This document shows positions 46,837-54,956 of a stretch of 64,000 bases of DNA, in pieces. The DNA comes from Archangium sp. (GTDB lineage: Bacteria; Myxococcota; Myxococcia; Myxococcales; Myxococcaceae), in assembly GCA_030681645.1 (NCBI GenBank), contig JAUXRX010000049.1, forward strand, positions 124,001 through 188,000, read 5' to 3'. The position numbers were made by a program, and so were the translations under genes. Below the pieces are notes generated by a model. That model had not been told where the DNA came from and searched no databases. It saw nothing but the letters and a program-made list of their open reading frames with translations. Position 1 is the stretch's first letter. Each line of letters begins with the position of its first letter.

Positions 46837-48171
46837 ATGCAAGCCACCGAACCGCTCCAGTCCCCCTCGGCGTTGCTCCGGCTGGACCGCGCGTCTGGCA
46901 CCCTCAAGGAGCGCAAGTACCAGGTGGCCATCGTCGGCGGCCCCGGCATGGGCACCACCCGCGCCATCGAGGGCTCGCTCATGGTGGGCAGCCACCCCGA
47001 CGCGGGCTTGAGCCTCACCGACACCACCGTGTCCCGCTACCACGTCGAGCTGATCGGCCGCCCCGACGGCGTGCTGGTGAAGGACCTCGAGTCGACCAAC
47101 GGCACGTACCTGGGCGGCGCGCGCATCACCGAGGTGATCGTCGAAGACCAGGCCACGTTGAGCCTGGGTAAGACCACGCTCAAGATCAGCATGATCGAGG
47201 CCGACCTGGGCAAGCCGGCGGAACAGGCCGTGTTCGGCACCGCCATCGGCGCCAGCAAGGCGATGAAGCAGCTCTTCGGCATCCTCGACAAGGTGTCGCC
47301 TTCCGACTCGACCGTCCTGCTGCTGGGCGAGACGGGCACGGGCAAAGAAGTGATGGCCAAGGCCATTCACGCCAAGAGCAAGCGCGCCAACCGGCCCTTC
47401 GTGGTGGTCGACTGCGGGTCGGTCGCCCCCACCCTGATCGAGAGCGAGCTGTTCGGTCACGTGCGCGGCTCGTTCACCGGGGCGATCAGCGATCGCAACG
47501 GCGCCTTCCTCGAGGCCGACGGGGGCACCATCTTCCTCGACGAGATCGGCGAGCTGCCGCTCGAGCTGCAGCCCAAGCTGCTGCGCGTGCTCGAGGCCGG
47601 CACCGTGCGCCGGGTGGGCGAAGACAAGCACCGCCGCGTCGACGTGCGCGTGGTGGCCGCCACGCACCGCGATCTCGAAGCCGAGGTGGCCGCGGGCCGC
47701 TTCCGCAGCGACCTCTACTACCGCCTCGCGGTGGTGCTGGTGAGCGTGCCGCCGCTGCGCGATCGCCTCGACGATCTCCCGCTGCTCACCCAGCACTTCG
47801 TCAAGTCGATGGGCCGCGGCGACTTCGAGCTGCCCCGCGCGCTCATGGCCCGCTTCGCCGCGTACCACTGGCCGGGGAACGTGCGCGAGCTGCGCAACCT
47901 CGTCGAGCGCAGCCTCGCCGGCGCCGACGTCGACCCCATGCCCCAGGAGTCCCAGGCCGCCGCGCGCGCCCTCTCGTCGACCGACGACATCACCGAGCTG
48001 CCCTTCAAGGAAGCCAAGGAGCGCCTCGTGGAGAGCTTCACCAGGGAATACCTGGTGACGCTGCTCGAGAAGTGCAACGGCAACATCTCGCAGATGGCGC
48101 GCGAGGCGGGCATCGCCCGCAACTACGTGCACCGCCTGGTGGCGAAGTACGGCCTCAAGGCGACCGACTGA
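46837..48171 (+). CDS. Sigma-54-dependent activator with N-terminal FHA domain
   Basis: 444 residues. Residues 30-125 are an FHA domain (VGSHPDAGLSLTDTTVSRYHVEL, STNGTYLGG) that would bind a phosphothreonine partner in place of a receiver domain. The AAA+ domain has Walker A GETGTGKEVMAKAIH, ESELFGHVRGSFTGA and FLDEIGELPLELQPKLLRVL, with RRVGEDKHRRVDVRVVAATH. The sigma-54 contact loop reads GSFTGA rather than the usual GAFTGA. A Fis-type helix-turn-helix closes the chain (GNISQMAREAGIARNYVHRL). In myxobacteria such FHA-activators work with Ser/Thr kinases. Its target genes are not evident; it is divergent from icd and convergent with a lipoprotein gene. Confidence 0.93.
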   Translation: MQATEPLQSPSALLRLDRASGTLKERKYQVAIVGGPGMGTTRAIEGSLMVGSHPDAGLSLTDTTVSRYHVELIGRPDGVLVKDLESTNGTYLGGARITEVIVEDQATLSLGKTTLKISMIEADLGKPAEQAVFGTAIGASKAMKQLFGILDKVSPSDSTVLLLGETGTGKEVMAKAIHAKSKRANRPFVVVDCGSVAPTLIESELFGHVRGSFTGAISDRNGAFLEADGGTIFLDEIGELPLELQPKLLRVLEAGTVRRVGEDKHRRVDVRVVAATHRDLEAEVAAGRFRSDLYYRLAVVLVSVPPLRDRLDDLPLLTQHFVKSMGRGDFELPRALMARFAAYHWPGNVRELRNLVERSLAGADVDPMPQESQAAARALSSTDDITELPFKEAKERLVESFTREYLVTLLEKCNGNISQMAREAGIARNYVHRLVAKYGLKATD

Positions 48172-48174
48172 CCG

Positions 48175-49029
48175 TCAGCCGCCGTCGCCCGCGTCGGCGC
48201 CGCCGTCGTCACCCGCATCGGGGTCGCCCGCGTCCGGCTCTCCGGCGTCGATGCCGGCGTCGACGCCCGCATCGAAGCCCGCGTCGAAGCCCGCGTCGAA
48301 GCCCGCGTCGAAGCCCGCATCGAACCCGGCATCGAACCCGGCATCAAAGCCCGCGTCGGGAGTCCCGCTGTCGGGCGTGCCCGCGTCGGGAGGACCCGCG
48401 TCGGGAGGCCCCGCGTCCGGCCTCCCCGCATCAGGCGGCCCCGCGTCGCGGCCTGCGTCGCGCCCGCCATCGAAGGGGGGAATGGTGATCACCGAGGCGT
48501 CCACCCGCCCGGCGTCGATCTCGAAGGGGTTGCCGCCATCGGGCAGCCGATCAGATCGGAGCACCACGAAGGGCGAGAGGTGGTTCGTGTCGCCCCGCAC
48601 CTGGTTGCGCACCCGATCGACGAAGGCATTGGCGAGCGGCTGCCAGTCACCCAGCGCCCCGCCGTCGAGGCGCTCGCGGGTGTAGATGCGCAGCAGGTTC
48701 TCGTTCTGCAGGTCGCCCTCGCGCACGATGTCGAGCGAGAAGGTGACGGTGGCCGGCTTGACGAAGACGATCTGCTGGCCAGCCGCCCCGCTGATCTCGT
48801 AGCTGTCGCTGAGCTCGCCGCCCGGCACGTCGGTGCCCGGGCTGATGCGCAAGACCTCCTGGGTCTCGAGCCCTCCGATGGGCACGTCGATGCAGACCTT
48901 CTTCTCGGGCAGGCAGACCTCGCCCCCCGTGGGGCCCACCGTGCCATCCACTGAAGAGCCACCGCAGGCCACCCATGACAGCAGCACCACCAGCGCACCG
49001 AACAAGGCGAGTCTTGGAGTCGGTCTCAC
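48175..49029 (-). CDS. Lipoprotein with Asp-Ala-Gly repeat tail
   Basis: 284 residues. A lipoprotein-type signal (LVVLLSWVACGGSS; Cys at about 22, with a non-standard Trp at -3). Residues 30-105 resemble a ZU5-like beta domain (GGEVCLPEKKVCIDVPIGGL). After residue 175 the chain is low complexity: PDAG, then seven FDAG units, then VDAG/IDAG/PDAG, ending acidic. Such Xaa-Asp-Ala-Gly tails are frequent in myxobacterial cell-surface lipoproteins. The start is GTG 49029. Three bases separate its stop from the FHA activator stop. Confidence 0.75.
   Translation of the reverse strand: MRPTPRLALFGALVVLLSWVACGGSSVDGTVGPTGGEVCLPEKKVCIDVPIGGLETQEVLRISPGTDVPGGELSDSYEISGAAGQQIVFVKPATVTFSLDIVREGDLQNENLLRIYTRERLDGGALGDWQPLANAFVDRVRNQVRGDTNHLSPFVVLRSDRLPDGGNPFEIDAGRVDASVITIPPFDGGRDAGRDAGPPDAGRPDAGPPDAGPPDAGTPDSGTPDAGFDAGFDAGFDAGFDAGFDAGFDAGFDAGVDAGIDAGEPDAGDPDAGDDGGADAGDGG
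48261..48357. repeat. 12-bp tandem repeats encoding (FDAG)n
   Basis: About eight units of GCCCGCGTCGAA-type 12-mers with few changes. A four-codon unit, so slippage keeps the frame and changes the length of the lipoprotein tail. Confidence 0.85.
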
Positions 49030-49127
49030 GGCGGGCGAGCATAGCCTCCAACAAGTCCGTTCCGCGCTTGACCTGTGCGCTGCGCAGGCGAAAGTGCGTC
49101 AGGTCCAACCCCACAGGAGCTCAAAAC

Positions 49128-50759
49128 ATGTCTCGAATTCTCACGGTCTGCGCCGTGCTGGCGCTGTCGGCGTGTGCGCCGAAGGACGATCTGAATGGTG
49201 ACGGCATCGTCGATGGCGTGCGCTCGCCCGACGCCGTCTCCCAGGTCGCCCCCTCCAACCCCGTCGGCACCATCTCGGGCGTGGTGGTGACCAGCCAGGG
49301 CCTCGGCCTCGAGGGCGTGCAGGTGGTGATGGTGCTCGGCGAAGGCGCTGACGCGAGCCGCACCTACAAGACCACCACCATCGCGCCCGACGGCGCCTAC
49401 GTGTTCAAGGACGTCCCCGGCGGCTCGAGCGCGCAGCTGCTCTTCAGCCGCACCGGCTATTCCAACGCCCGCCTCAACGGCGCGGTGCCCGGCGCGAGCG
49501 GCAACTTCCCCATCAACGACGGCAACGGCAACGCGGGCGTGCTGACGCTCACCCAGCTCACCGGCACCCTCAAGCTCCGCGTGTACACCTCGCAGGGCCG
49601 CCCCGCGAAGGGCGCCAAGGCGTTCCTCGAGGTGCAGTCGACCGCCTTCCAGACGTTCGCCGGCACCTACGGCAGCGCGTGCGGCAACTTCAGCGGCACC
49701 GCCGACGTCGACGAGAACGGCCTGCTCACCTTCGCCGGCGTGCCCGACATCTCCGAGCTCGCGCGCATCGGCAGCAACATCAACTACACCGTCACCATCG
49801 GCGCGCTCGACGAAGACCTCGATGGCCGGGCCGACGCCCTGGGCACCATCACCAACTTCTCGGCCGGCTCGCTCTTCACCAACCCCGATCGCACCATCAT
49901 CCTCGGCGACGCGCACGCCACCGGCGGCCTCAACATCGTCGCCACCAGCCTCGACTCGTTCAACGGCGCGTTCTCGCCCCCCTACCGCAACGCGGTGAAG
50001 GCGACCGATGCCATCAGCATCGTCTTCAACCAGCCCATCACCCAGGTCGACACCACCCGCCTGGTGAAGGTCGTCCAGGAAGACTGCCAGACGAACGTGG
50101 CCGTCTCGGTCATCCAGCGCGCCCCGAACGTGCTCTCGATCTCGCCCGCCGCCTCGTGGACGCTGGGCAGCCGCTACAACATCATCGTGCGCGCCACCGG
50201 CCTCGACACCGGCGTCACCAGCGACTTCATCGGCTACTTCTTCGCCATCGACGCCACCGCGCCCCGCGCCCTCAGCACCACCGCCGCCTTCCAGGTGCGC
50301 AAGGTCGCACCCAACACCATGTCGAGCGCGCTGCAGCCCAACGACACCCTGCACGTGCTCTTCGACACCCCCATCACCTCGCAGGGCGGCCCGGGCGCGC
50401 TCGCCATCGTCAACTTCGACCTGAACGGCGACGGCATCACCGGCGGCACCATGATGCCGACGATCGGCAACGGCGAGTTCAACGGCCCCCCTGGCACCGG
50501 CTTCGCCATCACCAACGCCGAGCAGACCACCGCGAACGATCCGGCGCTCGGTACCTTCACCTGCAAGCGGTCGGGCTATTCCAGCCGGTGGTCGATCGCG
50601 GCCATCTCCCCCTTCCCCCTGACCGGCTTCATCCCCGCCAGCACGGGCATGCGGGTGGTCTTCCCGAAGGATCAGTCGAGCTCCGACAGCTACCAGACGG
50701 CGTGGGGCTCGCCGGTCGCCGCTGACGTCAACGGCACCCTCAACGTCGTCCCCCCGTGA
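49128..50759 (+). CDS. Secreted lipoprotein with Ig/carboxypeptidase-regulatory-like domains
   Basis: 543 residues. A good lipobox (LALSACAP) near the N terminus, an EF-hand-like NGDGIVDGVR turn, then a carboxypeptidase-regulatory-like domain (residues 45-115; GTISGVVVTSQGLGLEGVQV) and further beta domains, including Big/Ig-like segments with ATDAISIVFNQPITQVD and APRALST. AGGAG at 49115-49119 stands eight bases before ATG 49128, which fixes the start although the frame is open earlier. Probably on the outer membrane. Function unknown. The M23 peptidase gene follows 13 bases later. Confidence 0.78.
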   Translation: MSRILTVCAVLALSACAPKDDLNGDGIVDGVRSPDAVSQVAPSNPVGTISGVVVTSQGLGLEGVQVVMVLGEGADASRTYKTTTIAPDGAYVFKDVPGGSSAQLLFSRTGYSNARLNGAVPGASGNFPINDGNGNAGVLTLTQLTGTLKLRVYTSQGRPAKGAKAFLEVQSTAFQTFAGTYGSACGNFSGTADVDENGLLTFAGVPDISELARIGSNINYTVTIGALDEDLDGRADALGTITNFSAGSLFTNPDRTIILGDAHATGGLNIVATSLDSFNGAFSPPYRNAVKATDAISIVFNQPITQVDTTRLVKVVQEDCQTNVAVSVIQRAPNVLSISPAASWTLGSRYNIIVRATGLDTGVTSDFIGYFFAIDATAPRALSTTAAFQVRKVAPNTMSSALQPNDTLHVLFDTPITSQGGPGALAIVNFDLNGDGITGGTMMPTIGNGEFNGPPGTGFAITNAEQTTANDPALGTFTCKRSGYSSRWSIAAISPFPLTGFIPASTGMRVVFPKDQSSSDSYQTAWGSPVAADVNGTLNVVPP

Positions 50760-50772
50760 TCCCGGTCGCTCC

Positions 50773-51651
50773 GTGACGCTCGCGGTGGCGCTGCTGACCC
50801 TGGGGCTGGGGGGCCTCGAGGTCCGCCTCCAGCCCGGCGTCGCGCGCCCGGGTGACGCGGTGCTCGTCGAGGTGACGGGCACCACCGAAGCGCCGTCGGG
50901 CCAGCTCGGCTCGGCGGAGCTCGTCTTTCTGCCCTTCGCCGGGGGCTGGGTCGCGCTCGTGGGGCTCTCCGTCGAGCGCAAGGCGGGCAAGCTGCCCCTC
51001 GAGATCAGCGGCAAGACCGACGAGGGCAAGGCGCAGGTCAGCGGCGAGCTCGAGGTGAAGAAGCCCGACTTCCGCCGGCGCCAGCTCACCGTGAGCCGGC
51101 GCTTCACCAACCCCTCGCGCAAGGAGCGCCAGTGGGCGGCGGCGGATCGGAAGGTCTTCGCCGAGAGCTTCGATCGCGACTTCGAGCCCTGGGCCTTCGA
51201 CGGCAGCTTCGGCTGGCCCCGCCTCGACGAGGTGAGCGCGCCCTTCGGCGATCTGCGGCTCTTCAACGGAAGGAAGCAGAGCCAGCACTTCGGCTCCGAC
51301 ATCAACGGGGAAACCGGCGACCCCATCTTCGCGGCCAACGCGGGCGAGGTGGTGATGGTGCGCGACTGCTTCGGCTCGGGCGGCACGGTGCTCATCCACC
51401 ACGGAGGCCGCCTCTTCACCGCCTACTTCCACATGTCGGCCTTCGCCGTGAAGGTGGGCCAGCACGTGGTGCGCGGCCAGCCGCTGGGCAAGGTGGGCCA
51501 GTCAGGCCGGGTCACCGGCCCTCACCTGCACTTCGGGGTGAAGCTCGACGGCCGCTGGGTGGATCCCGAGAGCCTGTTGCGCCTCGACTTCGCCGGCGCG
51601 CGCCCTACCGGTCGTTCCACTTCGCCGGACGCTTCTCCAGGAACGCCGTGA
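50773..51651 (+). CDS. M23 family peptidase (LytM-like)
   Basis: 292 residues with a short hydrophobic leader (LAVALLTLGLGG). The N-terminal 110 residues form a beta domain. The catalytic M23 domain (about 155-270) retains the zinc ligands in QHFGSD and HLHFGV, with HHGGRLFTAYFHMS and GQPLGKVGQSGRVTGP between. It should cut peptidoglycan cross-bridges in the periplasm. The start is GTG 50773. The 3' 47 bases overlap the convergent enoyl-CoA hydratase gene; the last 17 residues (RPTGRSTSPDASPGTP) are its shadow and not conserved-looking. Confidence 0.88.
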   Translation: MTLAVALLTLGLGGLEVRLQPGVARPGDAVLVEVTGTTEAPSGQLGSAELVFLPFAGGWVALVGLSVERKAGKLPLEISGKTDEGKAQVSGELEVKKPDFRRRQLTVSRRFTNPSRKERQWAAADRKVFAESFDRDFEPWAFDGSFGWPRLDEVSAPFGDLRLFNGRKQSQHFGSDINGETGDPIFAANAGEVVMVRDCFGSGGTVLIHHGGRLFTAYFHMSAFAVKVGQHVVRGQPLGKVGQSGRVTGPHLHFGVKLDGRWVDPESLLRLDFAGARPTGRSTSPDASPGTP

Positions 51652-52387
51652 CGCCCTCGGCGGCGTCGTCGGTGAGCACGTTGAGCGAGAGCTGCGCGGC
51701 CAGGTACTCGACCGACTGAGCCAGCGGCAGATCTTCGGCGGTGAAGAAGCTGCGCCGCCCCAGCGAGAGAATGGCGAGGCTCTTGCCACCCAGCTTCGAG
51801 GCCAGCGCCTTCGTGGCGGCGTCGAGCTCGGCCGCGGGCACCACCTGGTTCACCAGGCCCCACTCGAGCGCGCGCGCGGCGGTGAGGCGATCGCCGGTCA
51901 GCAGCAGCTCGAGGGCGCGCTTGCGGCCCACGTGCCGCTGCAGGAACGCCAGCACCATCATGGGGAACAGCCCGCGATCGATCTCCGGCAGCCCGAAGCC
52001 CGCGGTGTCCGTGGTGACGGCCAGATCGCAGGCGAGCACCAGGCCCAGCCCACCGGCGAGCGCGTGCCCGTTGACGCGCGCCACGGTGGGCTTCTTCGCT
52101 TCCTGGAACGACTGGAGCAGCTGCCCGTAGGCGCGCCGCCCGTCATGGCCATCGAGGAAGCCGTTCGACATGCCCCCTAAGTCTCCCCCCGCGCAGAACA
52201 CCCGATCGCCGGCGCCGGTGAGCACCACGCAGCGAACGGAGGGATCGTCTTCGGCGCTCTTCAGGCCCGCCACCAGCCCGCGGATCACCCCGGGCGAGAG
52301 CGCGTTGCGCGCCGACTCGCGATCGATGGTGAGCCGGGCGATGCCGTCTGCGACTTCGTATCGGACCTGCGGAGGGTTCTCGCTCAT
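51605..52387 (-). CDS. Enoyl-CoA hydratase/isomerase family protein
   Basis: 260 residues, crotonase fold. The oxyanion-hole segments are VFCAGGDLGGM and GHALAGGLGLVLACDLAV, and PEIDRGLFP holds a candidate catalytic acid. The C-terminal helices are complete (FLEKRPAKWNDR). It is probably a fatty-acid or branched-chain acyl-CoA hydratase. It lacks the SGGDQ motif of MenB, so it does not fill the menB gap. It is 32 bases downstream of a TetR regulator on the same strand, which probably controls it. Confidence 0.9.
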   Translation of the reverse strand: MSENPPQVRYEVADGIARLTIDRESARNALSPGVIRGLVAGLKSAEDDPSVRCVVLTGAGDRVFCAGGDLGGMSNGFLDGHDGRRAYGQLLQSFQEAKKPTVARVNGHALAGGLGLVLACDLAVTTDTAGFGLPEIDRGLFPMMVLAFLQRHVGRKRALELLLTGDRLTAARALEWGLVNQVVPAAELDAATKALASKLGGKSLAILSLGRRSFFTAEDLPLAQSVEYLAAQLSLNVLTDDAAEGVTAFLEKRPAKWNDR

Positions 52388-52419
52388 GGCTCAAGGCCCC
52401 GGGGGTTGGGTGAGACGGC

Positions 52420-53130
52420 TCAGCTGGTGGTGCGCGAACGCGCGCGGGGGGCAGGCGGAGGAACCGAAACCATCGCCGGCGGGGGGCGCGCCCCGGTGAG
52501 CCCGTGGAGGAAGGTCTCGGCCACCTGGTCGCGGGCGCGATCGATCGACGCGTCGTCGCGCTTGTCGAGCAACCCCATCACGAAGCTGGTCAGCCCCATC
52601 TCGATCGAGCCGAAGAGCATGGTCGCGCAGAGCGTGGGCTCGAGGTGCGCGGGGATCTCGCCGCGGCGCTGGGCTTCCTTGAACATCTCGGCCGCCGCGA
52701 GGATCACCGACGAGAAAGCGCCGCCCCGGTTGACCGCCCCGCCCGCCGGGCTCCGGCCCACCTCGAGGATCAACACCTTCACCCCCCGCGGATCGCGCCG
52801 GTACGCCTCGAAGGCCACGTGCACGATGCCCTTCACCCGCGCCGCCACGTGGTGATCGGTGGCGATCTCGGCCTGCACCCGCCCCAGGAAGTTCTGCCAC
52901 CCGCTCGCGAAGACCGACTCGAGCAGCTCATCCTTGTTCTTGAAGTAGTGGTAGACGAGCCCGTACGCGACGCCCGCTTCCTTCGCCACGTCCTGAATGC
53001 GGCAGCCGTGGTACCCCTTGCGCGAGAAGACCTCGACGGCCGCGCGCAGGATCACCCGGCGGCGATCGGCTTCCCGATCAGCCCGCGACTGGGTCTGGGG
53101 CTTCTTCGCTGCTGGAGCCTTGTCCGCCAC
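52420..53130 (-). CDS. TetR/AcrR family transcriptional regulator
   Basis: 236 residues. After a basic N terminus (ADREADRRRVILRAAVEVF) comes the TetR helix-turn-helix, CRIQDVAKEAGVAYGLVYHYF, and KNKDELLESVF. The ligand-binding domain resembles the FadR(Bacillus)/FabR-type fatty-acyl-CoA sensors in length and Leu/Met content, and there is a Pro/Arg-rich tail. GTG 53130 with AGGA six bases upstream is preferred to the longer frame. Likely a repressor of itself and of the enoyl-CoA hydratase gene; see the palindrome at 53157. Confidence 0.9.
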   Translation of the reverse strand: MADKAPAAKKPQTQSRADREADRRRVILRAAVEVFSRKGYHGCRIQDVAKEAGVAYGLVYHYFKNKDELLESVFASGWQNFLGRVQAEIATDHHVAARVKGIVHVAFEAYRRDPRGVKVLILEVGRSPAGGAVNRGGAFSSVILAAAEMFKEAQRRGEIPAHLEPTLCATMLFGSIEMGLTSFVMGLLDKRDDASIDRARDQVAETFLHGLTGARPPPAMVSVPPPAPRARSRTTS

Positions 53131-53156
53131 GACGTCCTGCCTTTCGGCGCCTGAGC

Positions 53157-53174
53157 CTGGAATATTGATTCCAG
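53157..53174. promoter_or_regulatory. Candidate TetR operator palindrome
   Basis: CTGGAATATTGATTCCAG: perfect 7-bp arms around four bases, in the A/T-richest spot of the spacer, 27 bases upstream of the TetR start. Length and position fit autoregulation by the adjacent TetR protein. Confidence 0.55.
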
Positions 53175-53217
53175 AATCAGCGCGCCGCGACAGTAGCCGA
53201 ATCGAGGCTGCGGACAA

Positions 53218-54873
53218 CTACTCGATGGTGCCCTGCACGCTGCCCACGCCGATCTTGAGGATGTAGCTCGCCTTGGGCGCCGACGTGTAGGTGCACTTGA
53301 TCGTGGAATAGAAGCCGATCGGCGGGAACCGGCGCGGCACCTGCTCGGCCGGCGGCACGTTGGGATCACGCGCGTCCTTGATGGTGAACTCCATGAACCG
53401 GCCTGGAGGATAGGTGAAGGCGAACCCGGCCCCCTGCTCTGCCTTGGCCACCACCGGCGACTTGTCTTCCACGTCGATCTCGCACTTGTCGGAGTCGCCG
53501 TTCTGCGCCAGCGAGTTGAACCAGGGGTCTGCGATGTACGCGAAGACGCGCACCGGAGGACCCATGCCCGTGGGCGCTGGCCCCGCCGCGTTGCACCCCT
53601 GGCCGCCCACCGGGCACACCAGGGTGATCGGCCCCGGCGGCACGGTGGCCACGGGCGCGAAGACCGGCCGCTGCCCGACCACGCCGGGAATGACGGGAAT
53701 GGTGTCTTCGTAGGTCGGGAAGCCGGTCCACAGCAGCCGCTCCTGCTTCCAGATCAGGGTGTTGGCGTCCCACTTGCTGTTCTTGCCGTTCCATTCCTCG
53801 TTGCCGTTCACGTCGATGAAGCGCTCGTTGGCGTCCCAGGTGCCGTTGTCGTTGGCATCGACGAAGGGCTCGGTGAGGTCGTCGAACTCTTCACCCATGT
53901 CGTAGACACCGTTGTTGTTGGTGTCGGTGAAGCCCTCTTCGCCAGACGTGACGGCGATCATGCTCACCAGGTTGTCGCGCGGGTTGTTCTCGTAGCGCCC
54001 GCTGCCGTCCATCTTGAGCCGAATGGGGTCGGGGCGGCGGGGCTCACGCAGGGTGTAGGTGCGGGGCGCGTTGGGCATCGCCATCGCGCTCGCCAGGGCC
54101 AACGCACGCGGGTCCTCCACCCACTCGAACGGGTGCATCCAGAGGGGAGCGAGGTATTCGCCGGTGTTGAGCACGTCCTCCGTGGGGGTGACCCACTTGA
54201 AGACGTCGGGGCTCACGTCCATCGGCAGGGGCAGCGAGGTCTTGTAGATCACGGTCGCGTCGCCCACGAGGTCGGACTTCGAGAGGCCCGTGGCGCCGAT
54301 GGTGCCAGCCTCGGTCTCGAACGAGACCAGCGCGTCGGCCACGCCGTCGCCGTTGCGGTCGGCCACGTGGGCGGTGCAGTCGATCTGCGAGCCGGCGATG
54401 AGGTGGCGGCTGGCATCGAAGGCGCCGATCGCGTGCCGTCCACCTGAGCCATCGCCCGCGATGGGGCCGCACTGGAAGGTGAGCTGGCGGCCGTGGGGCA
54501 CCGAGCCCGCGAAGGTGATGGGCGGCGAGGTCACCACCTTGTCGCCCGAGGTGGCGGTGACGATCACCGAGTTGACCCGGGCGTTGGCCACGATCTGCGT
54601 CTCAGCGTAGCCGCTGCCCTTGATCGAGATGGCCGAGGGGGGCGACAGGGTGACGCCCGTGTTGGTCGAGCCGAGCTTGAAGTCGACGTTCGAACCGGCG
54701 AGCGGGACCCCGCGCGAATCGAGCAGCCGGAAGCGCACCGTCACCACGTCGCCGATCTTCGGCTGCGACGGGAGGACCTCGACGAACTCCATCACCGCCG
54801 GCCCGCCCGGACCGCCACAGGCAGACAGCAAGGCAGACAACACACCAGCCAGCACCATCAGGCGCATGCGCAT
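53218..54873 (-). CDS. Lipoprotein with Ig-like and calcium-binding-type segments
   Basis: 551 residues. Lipobox LLSACGG. Residues 30-130 are a bacterial Ig-like (Big) domain (GDVVTVRFRLLDSRGVPLAGS). The middle has Asp/Asn-rich loops like those of thrombospondin type-3 or dockerin repeats (DTNNNGVYDMGEEFDD, DANDNGTWDANERF, DVNGNEEWNGKN). Several Cys residues in the second half may pair. It is expected at the cell surface. Start ATG 54873 is one of three clustered Met codons (MRMRLM). Function unknown. Confidence 0.78.
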   Translation of the reverse strand: MRMRLMVLAGVLSALLSACGGPGGPAVMEFVEVLPSQPKIGDVVTVRFRLLDSRGVPLAGSNVDFKLGSTNTGVTLSPPSAISIKGSGYAETQIVANARVNSVIVTATSGDKVVTSPPITFAGSVPHGRQLTFQCGPIAGDGSGGRHAIGAFDASRHLIAGSQIDCTAHVADRNGDGVADALVSFETEAGTIGATGLSKSDLVGDATVIYKTSLPLPMDVSPDVFKWVTPTEDVLNTGEYLAPLWMHPFEWVEDPRALALASAMAMPNAPRTYTLREPRRPDPIRLKMDGSGRYENNPRDNLVSMIAVTSGEEGFTDTNNNGVYDMGEEFDDLTEPFVDANDNGTWDANERFIDVNGNEEWNGKNSKWDANTLIWKQERLLWTGFPTYEDTIPVIPGVVGQRPVFAPVATVPPGPITLVCPVGGQGCNAAGPAPTGMGPPVRVFAYIADPWFNSLAQNGDSDKCEIDVEDKSPVVAKAEQGAGFAFTYPPGRFMEFTIKDARDPNVPPAEQVPRRFPPIGFYSTIKCTYTSAPKASYILKIGVGSVQGTIE

Positions 54874-54956
54874 TCGCTTCGACCCCTGTGTTCATCGAGG
54901 GAAAAACAGGCCGCCATTGTCGAAGCATGCCCGCGGATCGTCAAGGGAAGTCGGGG

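Noticed and set aside
48261..48357. CRISPR-like array
   Set aside because: The units are 12-bp direct tandem repeats without spacers and are in frame within a lipoprotein gene.
51605..52387. The crotonase gene as the missing menB
   Set aside because: It lacks the SGGDQ motif of naphthoyl-CoA synthase and is paired with a TetR regulator 24 kb from the men operon's end.
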